A stretch of DNA of 64,000 bases from Tetrapisispora phaffii CBS 4417 (taxonomy: Eukaryota; Ascomycota; Saccharomycetes; Saccharomycetales; Saccharomycetaceae), in assembly GCF_000236905.1 (NCBI RefSeq), contig NC_016523.1:372001-436000 (forward strand). The letters are read 5' to 3'. Position 1 is the first letter of the stretch. Each line of letters begins with the position of its first letter. The notes beneath the pieces were generated by a model. The model was not told the DNA's origin and did no database searches. It saw only the letters and a program-made list of their open reading frames with translations. Below, piece after piece: positions 49,367 through 58,577 of the stretch. The position numbers and the translations under genes were made by a program.

Positions 49367-50335
49367 ATGAACAAACAGGATGATCGGCGGCGGCAAGAGC
49401 GGCAACGGCGGACTATTACGCCAGATTTATTAAATGATTTATCTTTGGAGTTGCCATCGGATTTGGGTTTCGATTTGACTGTGGATACTAATTTGTATTT
49501 GGACTTAGACTTAGAGCTTGACACAAAGGGACTAGTTTCCAAGAATAGCAATGAAATAAGAAATTCCAAGAATGTTTACCACACGCCTCCTTATGAATTC
49601 AATGATAATGGTCCCCAACCAAAACCAAAACCAACAATAACTATTAAAAATGAAGTTAATGTTTACAACAGTATCATTAACGACAACGATAACTCTGAAC
49701 AAAAAAAGATTTTGATTCAGTTAAGCAAACTTCTTTCAAAATTCTCTTCAAATATTACTGAATCTAATATTATCTCAAATGATAGTATTGTTCATTTTAT
49801 CACTGAAGTTATTGGAAGATCAAAATGTAACAAACAAACTTTACTACTGGCAACTTTATATTTCAAAAACATTTACAGTTCTTTTACAAATGATAAATTG
49901 AAAGCATCCAATGTACCAGAATTTATCAAATGTATAAAGAGAACTTATTTATCATGTTTGATAGTATCCCACAAATTTTTGAATGATAATACTTATTCAT
50001 TGAAAAGTTGGAATAAGATTACTGGATTATCAGCAAAAACTCTGTCTATGATGGAAAAATACAGTTTAATGACTTTAAACTTTAATTTACATCTAGACAA
50101 TTCCGAAGTAAATGATTTAAATAATGAAATTATGTTAATGGTAGTAGATCAAGATTTGATGGATTCAGTGAATATGGTCACAATCAATCCACCATCTAAT
50201 GAGCAAGAGGTCAACAACAAGAAAAGATCACATGGGGAAATTGATGAACATATCAATTCCGATGTTGATGGCCTATTTGCTTCATATCTTCGGCCTCAAG
50301 AAATTGCTCAAAATAAGAGATTATGTTCTGTATAA
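49367..50335 (+). CDS. PCL5: PCL5, Pho85 cyclin that directs Gcn4 degradation
   Basis: A 322-residue cyclin placed directly after TRM5, as PCL5 (YHR071W, 229 aa) is in S. cerevisiae. The cyclin box spans about 140-250 (ITEVIGRSKCNKQTLLLATL, RTYLSCLIVSHKFLNDNTYS, WNKITGLSAKTLSMMEKYSL). Pcl5-Pho85 phosphorylates Gcn4 and marks it for SCF-Cdc4 degradation. The protein is about 90 residues longer than the S. cerevisiae one, mainly by an N-terminal Asp/Leu-rich repeat (DLTVDTNLYLDLDLELD) and a C-terminal tail. Identification rests on the Pcl-type cyclin box plus position. Confidence 0.85.
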   Translation: MNKQDDRRRQERQRRTITPDLLNDLSLELPSDLGFDLTVDTNLYLDLDLELDTKGLVSKNSNEIRNSKNVYHTPPYEFNDNGPQPKPKPTITIKNEVNVYNSIINDNDNSEQKKILIQLSKLLSKFSSNITESNIISNDSIVHFITEVIGRSKCNKQTLLLATLYFKNIYSSFTNDKLKASNVPEFIKCIKRTYLSCLIVSHKFLNDNTYSLKSWNKITGLSAKTLSMMEKYSLMTLNFNLHLDNSEVNDLNNEIMLMVVDQDLMDSVNMVTINPPSNEQEVNNKKRSHGEIDEHINSDVDGLFASYLRPQEIAQNKRLCSV

Positions 50336-50380
50336 AGAATATGCCACAATAAATACATTAATCTAAGTAGACAATTGAAA

Positions 50381-50459
50381 TATATTTATATTTATATTTA
50401 TATTTATATTTATATTTATATTTATATTTATATTTATATTTATATTTATATTTATATTT
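50381..50459. repeat. Hexanucleotide microsatellite (ATTTAT)n
   Basis: About 13 nearly perfect tandem copies of ATTTAT covering 79 bases, starting 45 bases after the PCL5 stop and ending 80 bases before tRNA-Phe. Probably in the PCL5 3' UTR. Confidence 0.95.
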
Positions 50460-50538
50460 GAATGTATTTAAATAAAATAGATACCAACATTAATGATATG
50501 ATGACTAAAAATTGAATATTGCAGAATAAAAAACAAAA

Positions 50539-50628
50539 TGCGATTTCTGTGGATCGAACACAGGACCTCCAGATAACTTGACCGAAGTATTCTTCAGTCT
50601 GGCGCTCTCCCAACTGAGCTAAAACCGC
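50539..50628 (-). tRNA. tRNA-Phe (GAA) with a 17-nt intron
   Basis: The minus strand reads GCGGTTTTAGCTCAGTTGGG at the 5' end, with the A box in TAGCTCAGTTGG, the B box GTTCGATCC and an acceptor 3' strand ending AATCGCA. The anticodon loop is CTGAAGA with anticodon GAA. The intron (50575-50591) follows position 37 and pairs back to the anticodon (its ACTTC pairs with GAAGA sequence), as in S. cerevisiae tRNA-Phe, whose intron is 18-19 nt. The mature length is 73 nt before CCA addition. It differs from the S. cerevisiae tRNA mainly in the acceptor stem pair region. Confidence 0.97.
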
Positions 50629-50927
50629 ATTATATTTGTAAAAGTTGCTAACGTTTGGGAGTTCAAATAGTTGTATTATTTTGGAGCATTATCTTAACAA
50701 GAATACCAAGAAATACGGTTTTTCAGTCAATGGGTTTATGAATTTGTGGAGAAACAAGCTTATGTTGGTTAGTTCCAACATCTAAGTTAGTGTCATTAGC
50801 CACTTCAGTTGCTCTAGTATAGTCCATCTTCTTTATAGTTAAATAATCGATTGATCTTTTATTAGTGTAATTAAACTATTCTATATAGAGTTAGATGCCC
50901 TCCTTATATATGAGTTAATCTGACAGT

Positions 50928-50955
50928 TGAATGAACATGTGTACGTGTTCATTCA
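50928..50955. repeat. Near-perfect 28-base palindrome
   Basis: TGAATGAACATGTG followed by TACGTGTTCATTCA. The two 14-base halves are complementary except for two transitions. Confidence 0.85.
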
Positions 50956-51137
50956 TCCTCCTAGGCTCTTTAGTGCTGTATTGTACATCTGTGTTTATCA
51001 TGTAGCCATTTACATTGTAGTGAGAAATTTTCACCTACCACTTGGAAGATTGTTCTGGACCTTCTTTCCATTAGTAAGTGATCTATTGGTTCTGGACTCA
51101 AAGTGTCATAAACACTTAGTTCTGTCACATACACTAC

Positions 51138-51158
51138 AATAATTCTGACAGAATTATT
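51138..51158. repeat. Perfect inverted repeat, 10-base arms
   Basis: AATAATTCTG, one central A, then CAGAATTATT. Confidence 0.9.
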
Positions 51159-51309
51159 AAATTAATCATAGTATGAATTTAATTAGGTACTCGAATCAAC
51201 TGTTCACGTTTCTGCCAGGAATCTGAGATTTATAACAGAAGTTATGGTATCTATATTCATTAGTTGTGAAGACAAATTAAAATAGCAGTAGTTAAACGAA
51301 GTTCAATAT

Positions 51310-51330
51310 TATTAAACGAGCCGTTTAATA
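51310..51330. repeat. Perfect inverted repeat, 9-base arms
   Basis: TATTAAACG, spacer AGC, then CGTTTAATA. Confidence 0.9.
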
Positions 51331-51767
51331 AATCAGTTGAAATCTGGCATAAAAGGAACAGAAGTTGAAGCTACTTAAGTTCCAAAATACAACGGTTTAT
51401 AAAAGTGTTCCAATAGTATTTACTATTTAAACTTTATGTGATAAGAGAACCAATGAGATCAAACAGTAATAATTCATACCTTATGAGGAGTGCACACTAA
51501 CGACCAACTCATCTACTCAGGCGACCTCAATTACATGGAACCGATCACTGTTCCAACTCCTGTTTCTCCACAGTTTCTTGGAACCAGATCAAGGGAGGTT
51601 TTTATATATATTGATTATCGAGGTGTTTATATACATTATTCAAATACAGTTTTTAGTCCACTTCACTGCCTATGTTTGATCAGATTGGTTAACTGAAATA
51701 ATTATCACATATTTACTATTTATGTACTTGAATCATGTGGTTGTACCCTTGAAATCATTTATTTGTC

Positions 51768-52082
51768 TCAAATTTTCACTATAGTAATTACAGTACATAA
51801 ATAATGCTGAAGACTCATCGAGCTATTACGATATGTGCTCAACAACACAGATTTTTTTGACTTGGACATAAATGTAGGTTGAAATAATTTAATTTTATAA
51901 ACTGTTGCAAGTAATCGATAGACGAGTAATTTGTATAATTCCGTAGGTGTGTATAAACTAGCGTTTTGAAGCAGTGACAAGTTTAATGTTATAGTGTCGA
52001 CTGGGTAGTTAAGTTGTTCGTTAGTATTCAGATTTACCAGATAACGCTTATAATATTGAATCTGATTTGTTCCTTTTATCAT
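51768..52082 (-). CDS. Unrecognised 104-codon ORF, uncertain
   Basis: An ATG-started frame of 104 residues (starts MIKGTNQIQYYKRYLVNLNT) inside the gene-poor region. It is basic, Leu/Tyr-rich and has no low-complexity run, for example TPTELYKLLVYRLLATVYKI. I recognise no family. Given AT-rich DNA and 2 kb of search space, it may be chance. A relic of a lost gene or a lineage-specific gene are alternatives. Confidence 0.2.
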   Translation of the reverse strand: MIKGTNQIQYYKRYLVNLNTNEQLNYPVDTITLNLSLLQNASLYTPTELYKLLVYRLLATVYKIKLFQPTFMSKSKKSVLLSTYRNSSMSLQHYLCTVITIVKI

Positions 52083-52796
52083 GTAACCTATAGATAGTAC
52101 GTACTATTAGAATGTTATTATACAATATTATATTTTGGGAAGTATCGTCAAATTCTGTTCCGTCAGAGGTTGGTAACTGCAATTGATTTACTAAACGACT
52201 TGTAGATTGTACAACTTAGATGATAGGTAGACTAAATTAATTTAAAACTATGATATATTAATATATTAAAACTATAAACAGTCTATGAAGCATTTCCTCT
52301 ACAAAAATTATTAATAATATACGGTACCAATGAATTGGTCAGTTCACTGCAAAAAAAATAATACCAATTAATGTTGGACCATATTTTTTTAACTATACGT
52401 TTTGGCGTTTAAAATGTAATTTTGGCACCAAATCAGTAAATCAATATATTATGCAATCTTCCAATGTTCAATCGACCCAATATTGTGCATCACTGTTATT
52501 TTATTCACTTTGCGTCACACTTTTTTCATCGAAATATAGCGACACTAAATTCATTTTATAATGTAACACAATAAGTAAAATATTTATATAAATAAAAACT
52601 ACATAAAGTTAGATATTATTAATTACCCAAAAATATTTAATAAGTAAATGATATAAGTAGTTATATTAATACTGAACTTCAATTAATTATTGATCTAAAA
52701 TTTGTAAGGAATTGCAATAATAAAAATCTAATAGTTCAGACTTGTTTTTGTTTTATTTACCATTTGCTATCAATTATTCATTTAAAATAGAAGAAG

Positions 52797-54287
52797 ATGA
52801 CTGGAGATCAATCAAATATAGAGATAATTAAACACACTGAGGAAATAATTAATCCTGATGTTCCAATTGAAAGTTCAATTGATCGCTTTTCTGATAACAT
52901 ACTGGTAGTTGGTTCCACCGGTTTAATTGGTAGAAATGTATTAAAGTCATTTTTTGATACTGACTTATATATAAAGCATTCTCAAGAATTGAAAAGGTTG
53001 ATTGCCTCAAGTGAGTATGATAGTACTACCAGAATTAAAGAAGTTACCATTAAAAAAACAGCCTATTCTTTGACTAGAAAGAGGCAGAGCGTAGAGTTGT
53101 TTAAGAATAAGACAATTGTAGGACAGAAGCTAAAAGAAGTAGAACTTGATGGAAAGACATTTTACTTACAATTTGATCTTTTGAAACAAATTAATGATAG
53201 TGGGGAACCAAAAGAGTCATTTTTGAAGTCACTAACTACTAAAAAAATGCTAGAAGCTCTTACTCATGGTAAAGGTGTGAAGGTGACAAGTAATTCTAAA
53301 GAGAACCAAGGTATCTCCGTTCGTAATGAAGAAAGTAGTATTTTAAAGAAAGATAAGTCTTTATTATTCTCCGTTATTAACTACAATGAATCAGAAGGTA
53401 ATGTGATATTACAGCCACAAGAATATTCGAATGTGGAATGTTATTTCAATTTACAACAATATGACAGTTCACTAATTTTTGCATCCTCTTCTGGGGATAT
53501 CTTAAAGATTAACTTTGACTTAAAGTTATATCATTTGTCAGCTGTTGATTCCACAATATGGCCATCTTTATTACCAGTTCTTTTCGATTCTAATACTAAA
53601 CTGGTACCAAATAAAGGCTTGATTGAAAATATAGATTTAACAAATGAAAAATTACCATTATTATCTGAGGTGAAAGTGATGTTGAACTCACTTGGAAGTA
53701 GAAGTCACAGTCCAAAGAATGAAACATTTAAAAACATTGACTATAAATTGAATTTGAGTTTAATCAACTCATTTAATAATACATCTGACAAAAAGGTGAT
53801 TATTATAACCTCTGTGAACAAGAAAATATATACTTTTTTCTCAAGGTACTTAAATTATAAAATGGTATTAGAGGAAGACTTAAAGACTAATTTAGACAAT
53901 AAAATCAATGAATTAGTAATTTTGAGGCCCGGTCCACTTGTCGGAACTCCAATGACAACTAAGCTAATTCCAGGTTTAACTGCACATTTGAAGAGAAATG
54001 ATTCTTCCCTGAAACAACTAATAAACTATAAGAGATTCGCATTCGACTACAAAGTTGCCCTATTAAGAAGGATAAAGTATACTGGATTTGAACCAACCTG
54101 TACTAATATTCTAGCTAAAACGTTTTATAGACGTCCTGGAACAAGTTTGTTAGGTTACACGATCCCTGCATCGAAAGTTGCTGAAGTAATGGTATTTAAA
54201 GGTCTATGCGTTGGATTAGAAAATGTTCATAAGGATACTAAAGTTGAGATCCTGGAAAGCAAAACAATTGACTTACTATTAGAGTAA
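52797..54287 (+). CDS. HIM1: HIM1, Rossmann-fold protein linked to mutagenesis and DNA repair
   Basis: A 496-residue protein with an N-terminal NAD(P)-binding Rossmann motif G-x2-G-x2-G at residues 39-45 (ILVVGSTGLIGRNVLKSFF). A later stretch LVILRPGPLVGTPMTTKLIP resembles the substrate/cofactor region of atypical short-chain dehydrogenases. Placement immediately before MCM21 is that of HIM1 (YDR317W, 414 aa) before YDR318W in S. cerevisiae. Him1 affects induced mutagenesis; its enzyme activity is unknown. A Lys/Ser-rich middle section (about 120-190) explains the larger size. Naming relies on position plus fold rather than a remembered alignment. Confidence 0.75.
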   Translation: MTGDQSNIEIIKHTEEIINPDVPIESSIDRFSDNILVVGSTGLIGRNVLKSFFDTDLYIKHSQELKRLIASSEYDSTTRIKEVTIKKTAYSLTRKRQSVELFKNKTIVGQKLKEVELDGKTFYLQFDLLKQINDSGEPKESFLKSLTTKKMLEALTHGKGVKVTSNSKENQGISVRNEESSILKKDKSLLFSVINYNESEGNVILQPQEYSNVECYFNLQQYDSSLIFASSSGDILKINFDLKLYHLSAVDSTIWPSLLPVLFDSNTKLVPNKGLIENIDLTNEKLPLLSEVKVMLNSLGSRSHSPKNETFKNIDYKLNLSLINSFNNTSDKKVIIITSVNKKIYTFFSRYLNYKMVLEEDLKTNLDNKINELVILRPGPLVGTPMTTKLIPGLTAHLKRNDSSLKQLINYKRFAFDYKVALLRRIKYTGFEPTCTNILAKTFYRRPGTSLLGYTIPASKVAEVMVFKGLCVGLENVHKDTKVEILESKTIDLLLE

Positions 54288-54461
54288 CCTATGACTGAAC
54301 TATCAATGTTCTAACAATTTTTTTAGTTTGGTCAAGGGTTTAGATCTTTTATTTATTAAAAATTTCAATTAAGATAATAAACAGTATCCACAGAAGACAA
54401 GCTCATAACTACATTTTTATTTTAAAAGTTTCACTTTAAAGTTCATGAACACCTGTATTTC

Positions 54462-54508
54462 ATTATATATTTTATATAACATTATATATTTTATATAACA
54501 TTATATAC
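54462..54508. repeat. 19-base direct repeat, about 2.5 copies
   Basis: ATTATATATTTTATATAAC at 54462-54480 and 54481-54499, then a partial third copy ATTATATA. Confidence 0.85.
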
Positions 54509-54598
54509 TTCCTATATAGTTCCAAAAAATATATTATCCCATGTTAATTCGTGACGTTTTTTCTGGCTTTTATATTTTGACTGAAGTACACCAGTTTG

Positions 54599-54610
54599 TT
54601 GACGCGTCAA
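54599..54610. promoter_or_regulatory. MCB element within a 12-base palindrome, MCM21 promoter
   Basis: TTGACGCGTCAA contains ACGCGT, the MBF (Swi6-Mbp1) core that drives G1/S transcription. It is about 190 bases upstream of the MCM21 ATG, a normal UAS distance. Confidence 0.55.
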
Positions 54611-54723
54611 ATTAGGTATTTATTTCTAATTCAATAGCTAAGAGGAAATGGTAATACCATATATGATGTTCATACCAGAATGATATTATGAATTAATCAA
54701 ATTGTAAAAGCACTCTACGGAGA

Positions 54724-54756
54724 ATGAGTCGAGAGCATTGGACTTTCAATCGATAG
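54724..54756 (+). other. Upstream ORF of MCM21 (10 codons)
   Basis: ATG AGT CGA GAG CAT TGG, ending at TAG 54756, out of frame with MCM21 and ending 41 bases before its ATG. It would be translated only if the transcript starts upstream of 54724. Confidence 0.35.
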
Positions 54757-54797
54757 CTAACAAAGTATACATAAGTAACTCAATAAGTCAACTAAGA

Positions 54798-55919
54798 ATG
54801 TCAACATTGGATAATTTGCGACAAGATATCGATGCTCTGCGAAAAGAATTAGAATATCTGAATACCAAGAAGAAAGCATTAGAAAATGAAGTGAATAATG
54901 CTATTGTTAATGATAAAGAAGAAGAACCTCTTCTACAAGAATTCAACGTATTATTCAATCAATTTCCTGATCTGTTCGAATTGCTATCAAAAGAGAAAAT
55001 AAAGAGGTCTGAAATGTTGGGAAAGCATCATCGTGATGAGGTATTTGGCACTGAGGAAGAAGCGAATAAGCGTAAACAATCAGAGCATTTAAACGACGAT
55101 GATAATATGCCAGAACATGAATGGATCTTGAATAAACAACCAATTATTGAACATAAAATATTTGCTTCTGAATTATCGGAAAATATAAATACTGATATAT
55201 TGACTTCACCATCGAAGAGGAAGAAAGTCATTGAAGGGATAGAGATAACTGGAAATGATGCAAATATGGGATACAAGAATCCAAATTTGAATGAAGAACT
55301 CGAGAGAAAGATTATAAAGGAGAATACATTTAGATTATTTGGTATTTCATATTTCCCTGTTGTCGATCCGTGTGATTTAGTACATGACAAATCTAACAAT
55401 GAAGTGAATAATAAAAGAGAAATGATTGGTATTAGGTTAGAGGTATTTGATGATACTCTTGGTGTATTTGAGAAACCACACTACATCCTATTGAAAAAAA
55501 AGACTAAATCAAACAATTGGGGCTTATTCAAATATACAATCCCAAATTATATAGATATTTATTTGATTTTTCAAAGGATTAATAATGGAATACTATTAAC
55601 ATATGAAGACATATATATTTTTGCAAAGCAGGTATATATTCAATTGTTATTAATTCAAAATAGGAAAAAAAACCTTATGCAATTACAAGAAGCCAATATC
55701 GTGTCCGACATACTAATTGATCTGAACTTGAAGTTAATTAAAATGAATATAATAAACACAACAACTAAACTAACGTTATATTTAGAGAAAGATAAAGTCA
55801 CATCAGTATCAATATATTCGGAGACTCTAGATATTCACAGCCAAAAACGCTGGAAATTAACGCTTTTGGGCCCTGTTTCCGGAATATCAAGAAAGATAAG
55901 ATACCTTTCGCAAATGTAA
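54798..55919 (+). CDS. MCM21: MCM21, COMA inner-kinetochore subunit (CENP-O)
   Basis: A 373-residue protein matching S. cerevisiae Mcm21 (YDR318W, 368 aa). With Ctf19, Okp1 and Ame1 it forms the COMA complex linking centromeric nucleosomes to the outer kinetochore. Residues 1-45 are a coiled coil (MSTLDNLRQDIDALRKELEY). NTDILTSPSKRKK and the RWD-type region (ENTFRLFGISYFPVVDPCDL, EKPHYILLKKKTKSNNWGLF) are closely conserved. The frame opens 20 codons earlier at a TTG, and ATG 54798 matches the family start. From memory the S. cerevisiae gene has an intron near its start; here the N-terminal coding is continuous. Confidence 0.93.
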   Translation: MSTLDNLRQDIDALRKELEYLNTKKKALENEVNNAIVNDKEEEPLLQEFNVLFNQFPDLFELLSKEKIKRSEMLGKHHRDEVFGTEEEANKRKQSEHLNDDDNMPEHEWILNKQPIIEHKIFASELSENINTDILTSPSKRKKVIEGIEITGNDANMGYKNPNLNEELERKIIKENTFRLFGISYFPVVDPCDLVHDKSNNEVNNKREMIGIRLEVFDDTLGVFEKPHYILLKKKTKSNNWGLFKYTIPNYIDIYLIFQRINNGILLTYEDIYIFAKQVYIQLLLIQNRKKNLMQLQEANIVSDILIDLNLKLIKMNIINTTTKLTLYLEKDKVTSVSIYSETLDIHSQKRWKLTLLGPVSGISRKIRYLSQM

Positions 55920-56267
55920 GAACTAAATCCATATGTATTTATCTATCTATCTATATATATGTAAGTATGTATGCGACGGATCTATATATGTAAGGATAGA
56001 TTCCCTCAGCTGCCATTATACATTTAGTGTCGTTTAATTAGATCATCTTTAACGAGCTGGTCATTTCTTAAATCAGCGCAATTGAAAAACTATCCGATGA
56101 GGTTGGAAAATTTTTAAAACTGTTAGAGCATTTTATATATACAAATATATAAAATATAGTAATGTGCAACTGATTTTGTAGCAGAGTGTTGTCATTGTGA
56201 TTAGTGTATATACATATGAATCCTTAATCGTTACAGGATATAAAACCAACATACAATATAAGTCATC
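55920..56267. other. Intergenic MCM21 3' flank / NOP10 promoter
   Basis: 348 bases containing PAC-like and RRPE motifs (56094-56115) and a short TATC/TA-repeat near 55940-55960. Confidence 0.5.
56094..56115 (+). promoter_or_regulatory. PAC-like and RRPE motifs upstream of NOP10
   Basis: CCGATGAG (56094-56101, one mismatch to PAC) and AAAATTTT within TGGAAAATTTTT (56104-56115, RRPE-like), about 150-175 bases upstream of the NOP10 ATG. This fits a gene for rRNA pseudouridylation. Confidence 0.6.
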
Positions 56268-56447
56268 ATGCATTTAATGTTCACATTAGGCCCAGACGGC
56301 AAGAGAATTTACACTCTAAAGAAGGAAACCGAACAAGGTGAAATCACCAAGTCTGCTCATCCAGCTAGATTTTCTCCAGATGACAAATACTCTAGACAAA
56401 GAGTCACTTTAAAGAAGAGATTCAGTTTATTACCAAACCAACAATAA
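56268..56447 (+). CDS. NOP10: NOP10, H/ACA snoRNP subunit
   Basis: A 59-codon gene starting [20 protein letters not shown] and ending [11 protein letters not shown], almost identical to S. cerevisiae Nop10 (YHR072W-A, 58 aa). Nop10 is an essential core protein of H/ACA snoRNPs and contacts the pseudouridine synthase Cbf5 and Nhp2. [18 protein letters not shown] is the conserved contact region. It lacks the zinc-binding cysteines of archaeal Nop10, as eukaryotic versions do. The context from the YHR track (between PCL5 and QNS1) agrees, although ERG7 and OSH3 are missing from this locus. Confidence 0.97.
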   Translation: MHLMFTLGPDGKRIYTLKKETEQGEITKSAHPARFSPDDKYSRQRVTLKKRFSLLPNQQ

Positions 56448-56968
56448 ATGCTTTAATCTAGCATATATTGCATGGCATTGAACAGAATATCCAAGAAAAG
56501 AAATTAACGACAGATGGCAAAAGATGAGTTAATGAGCTGTATATCTCAGTTTGAATTATGCTATCCTTGCACTCCGTCTGTATGTAATATATAACTCATT
56601 TATAACAATATATCATTGAATAGAAATTTAATACAATAAATTGACTTTATCACACATCTCTATTTTTATTTAGTCATTGTATATCATCATTTTTATTGAC
56701 GTTATATACAGAAGAATTTTTCCAAAAAAATATTTAAGCAACAGCTATGTTATCAGTACATTGTTATAAATCCTAACAGACACTATCGATAAGTGACTCT
56801 TTTTTTTTGGACTTAATCGTACTTGATTAAATACTACTTATAGATCAGTCCTGACATTATAGTTCTTGTTGTTCTCAGAAGCTTCCACCCCATCTCTAGT
56901 TAAAACAAGAAACAAGAAAAAGGTATTGTAAACTTAGGATATATAGTGAAATTTTGATACAATACAGT
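56448..56968. other. Intergenic NOP10 3' flank / ASP1 promoter
   Basis: 521 bases, AT-rich, with a T9 run near 56802. No gene or convincing motif seen. Confidence 0.5.
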
Positions 56969-58117
56969 ATGCCAAACAATTCTGTAGAAATTACAACGAT
57001 TTGTCCTGATGTGGAAAACTCCAAATTCATAATCCAATCTCTTTCTTCGAATGGATCAAAAAGTAATGATAATACAAAAGGTTTGCCTGCAGATGACATA
57101 ATAACTCCAACTCTGCCAAGAATTAAAATTTTGGGCACTGGTGGCACTATTGCTGCCAAAGGTTCCAGTGGTACACAGACTGCCGGCTATCATGTTGATC
57201 TAACCATTCAAGAGTTATTAGATGCTATTCCAGATATCTCAAATGTTTGCGACATTGAGTACGAACAATTATGCAATGTTGATTCAAAAGACATCGATGA
57301 ATCAATTTTATACAAAATATACAAAGCTGTTTCAGAATCTTTACAAGGATTTGATGGTATTGTTATAATCCATGGTACTGATACATTGTCCGAAACTGCA
57401 TTTTTTATTGAGAGCACTATCGACACTGGCGATGTTCCAATTGTCTTTGTTGGTTCGATGAGACCTTCCACCAGTATTTCTGCTGATGGTCCAATGAATC
57501 TATACCAGGCAATCTGCATTGCTGCAAGTCCTAAATCTAGAGGTAGAAGTGTATTAGTATCATTAAATGACCAAATCTCAGCAGGTTACTACATCACAAA
57601 AACCAACGCCAATAGTTTAGACTCATTTAATGTAAGACAAGGTTACCTAGGGAATTTTGTAAATAATGAAATTCATTACTACTACCCACCAGTAAAACCA
57701 CAAGGATGCCACAGATTTAAATTGAAAATTGATCTAAGTCAGCCAAACCAGACGTTTTCATTCCCAAAAGTTTGCATCTTGTATTCACATCAGTCATTCC
57801 CGACTTCATTATTAGACATGGTAGAAAAATCCTATGATGGAATAATCATTGCCACCATGGGTGCAGGTTCATTACCAGATGCAGCCAACAACAAGGCTCT
57901 AAAGATGAATATACCTGTTATCTACTCCAAGAGAAGTAGAGATGGTATGATCCCAATTTCAAATTTACCAAAAACTGCCGATGGTACATTTGGAAATATC
58001 ATTTCATCAGGTTACCTGAACCCTGAAAAGAGTAGAATTTTGTTACAATTATGTTTATTTGGGAATTATACCATAAGTGAGATAAGACAGGTATTTGGAG
58101 GAGTCTACGGTGGTTGA
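56969..58117 (+). CDS. ASP1: ASP1, cytosolic L-asparaginase I
   Basis: A 382-residue asparaginase almost equal in length to S. cerevisiae Asp1 (YDR321W, 381 aa). It hydrolyses asparagine to aspartate and ammonia. The catalytic threonines lie in the first motif [11 protein letters not shown] (T57/T60 region) and in the second motif [12 protein letters not shown] (near residue 138), both intact. [20 protein letters not shown] and [20 protein letters not shown] are nearly invariant. The absence of a signal peptide indicates the cytosolic enzyme rather than the periplasmic Asp3 type. The frame opens 5 codons upstream at TTG; ATG 56969 ([20 protein letters not shown]) matches the family. Confidence 0.96.
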   Translation: MPNNSVEITTICPDVENSKFIIQSLSSNGSKSNDNTKGLPADDIITPTLPRIKILGTGGTIAAKGSSGTQTAGYHVDLTIQELLDAIPDISNVCDIEYEQLCNVDSKDIDESILYKIYKAVSESLQGFDGIVIIHGTDTLSETAFFIESTIDTGDVPIVFVGSMRPSTSISADGPMNLYQAICIAASPKSRGRSVLVSLNDQISAGYYITKTNANSLDSFNVRQGYLGNFVNNEIHYYYPPVKPQGCHRFKLKIDLSQPNQTFSFPKVCILYSHQSFPTSLLDMVEKSYDGIIIATMGAGSLPDAANNKALKMNIPVIYSKRSRDGMIPISNLPKTADGTFGNIISSGYLNPEKSRILLQLCLFGNYTISEIRQVFGGVYGG

Positions 58118-58577
58118 ATACAACCCAAATTTCATTTCCCTATTCTGAATGCAAAAAGAAACATTTTATAGGTAATTATTTCATTATAGATAATTTATAC
58201 AATTACATAATTAAAAACCATTCATGACACATTCTAATTAGAGGGACAATTTAAATACCACAAATAAAATAAAGCCTCGATAGTCAGCATTACTTAAAGT
58301 AAAATATCTTGAATTAACTATCATTCACTCTTGTTGTTAATATGAGGTTGTTATATACATTTTGCGGTTAATATTCGGAAATGCAATTTCCACCCAAAAA
58401 CAATGCGATGGGTATTTCAAATTGATAACGATTGATATTTTACTTATAGTAAAGATATAAAAACTCAATTGAACGGTTAGGTTGAATGGATAGTCAAGTG
58501 TTGTTAAGGAAGTTTATTGAATTACTTATATACAAAAAAACAGTATTAACAGGACATTAGCTTATTAAGTTTCAAAA
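58118..58577. other. Intergenic ASP1 3' flank / QNS1 promoter
   Basis: 460 AT-rich bases. No gene seen. A CCGAA-type sequence near 58373 was examined as a centromere element and rejected. Confidence 0.5.

Larger units (their letters stand above)
50629..52796. other. Gene-poor region between tRNA-Phe and HIM1, rich in short inverted repeats
   Basis: 2.17 kb in which I can support no gene. The part nearest the tRNA contains inverted repeats at 50763-50780 (TGTTGG..CCAACA), 50928-50955, 51101-51117, 51138-51158 and 51310-51330. The rest is AT-rich. It lies upstream of a tRNA gene, where Ty elements prefer to insert, but I cannot delimit an LTR. One ATG-started frame of 104 codons is listed separately. 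Confidence 0.6.
54288..54797. other. Intergenic HIM1 3' flank / MCM21 promoter
   Basis: 510 bases holding 19-base direct repeats (54462-54499), an MCB palindrome (54599-54610) and a 10-codon upstream ORF (54724-54756). Confidence 0.6.

Noticed and set aside
50381..50459. Hexamer tandem repeat as a CRISPR array or telomeric tract
   Set aside because: The unit is 6 bases of pure A/T with no spacers and no G-rich telomere pattern. It is a simple microsatellite.
50763..50780. TGTTGG..CCAACA read as LTR ends of a Ty element
   Set aside because: The two motifs are only 6 bases apart, no second LTR end, target duplication or primer-binding site is visible, and another TGTTGG at 52372 has no partner.
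58365..58400. Centromere CDEIII-like TTCGGAAA upstream of QNS1
   Set aside because: The flanking bases do not fit CDEIII, no CDEI (RTCACRTG) lies at the right distance and no typical CDEII tract separates them. The syntenic S. cerevisiae regions are not centromeric.
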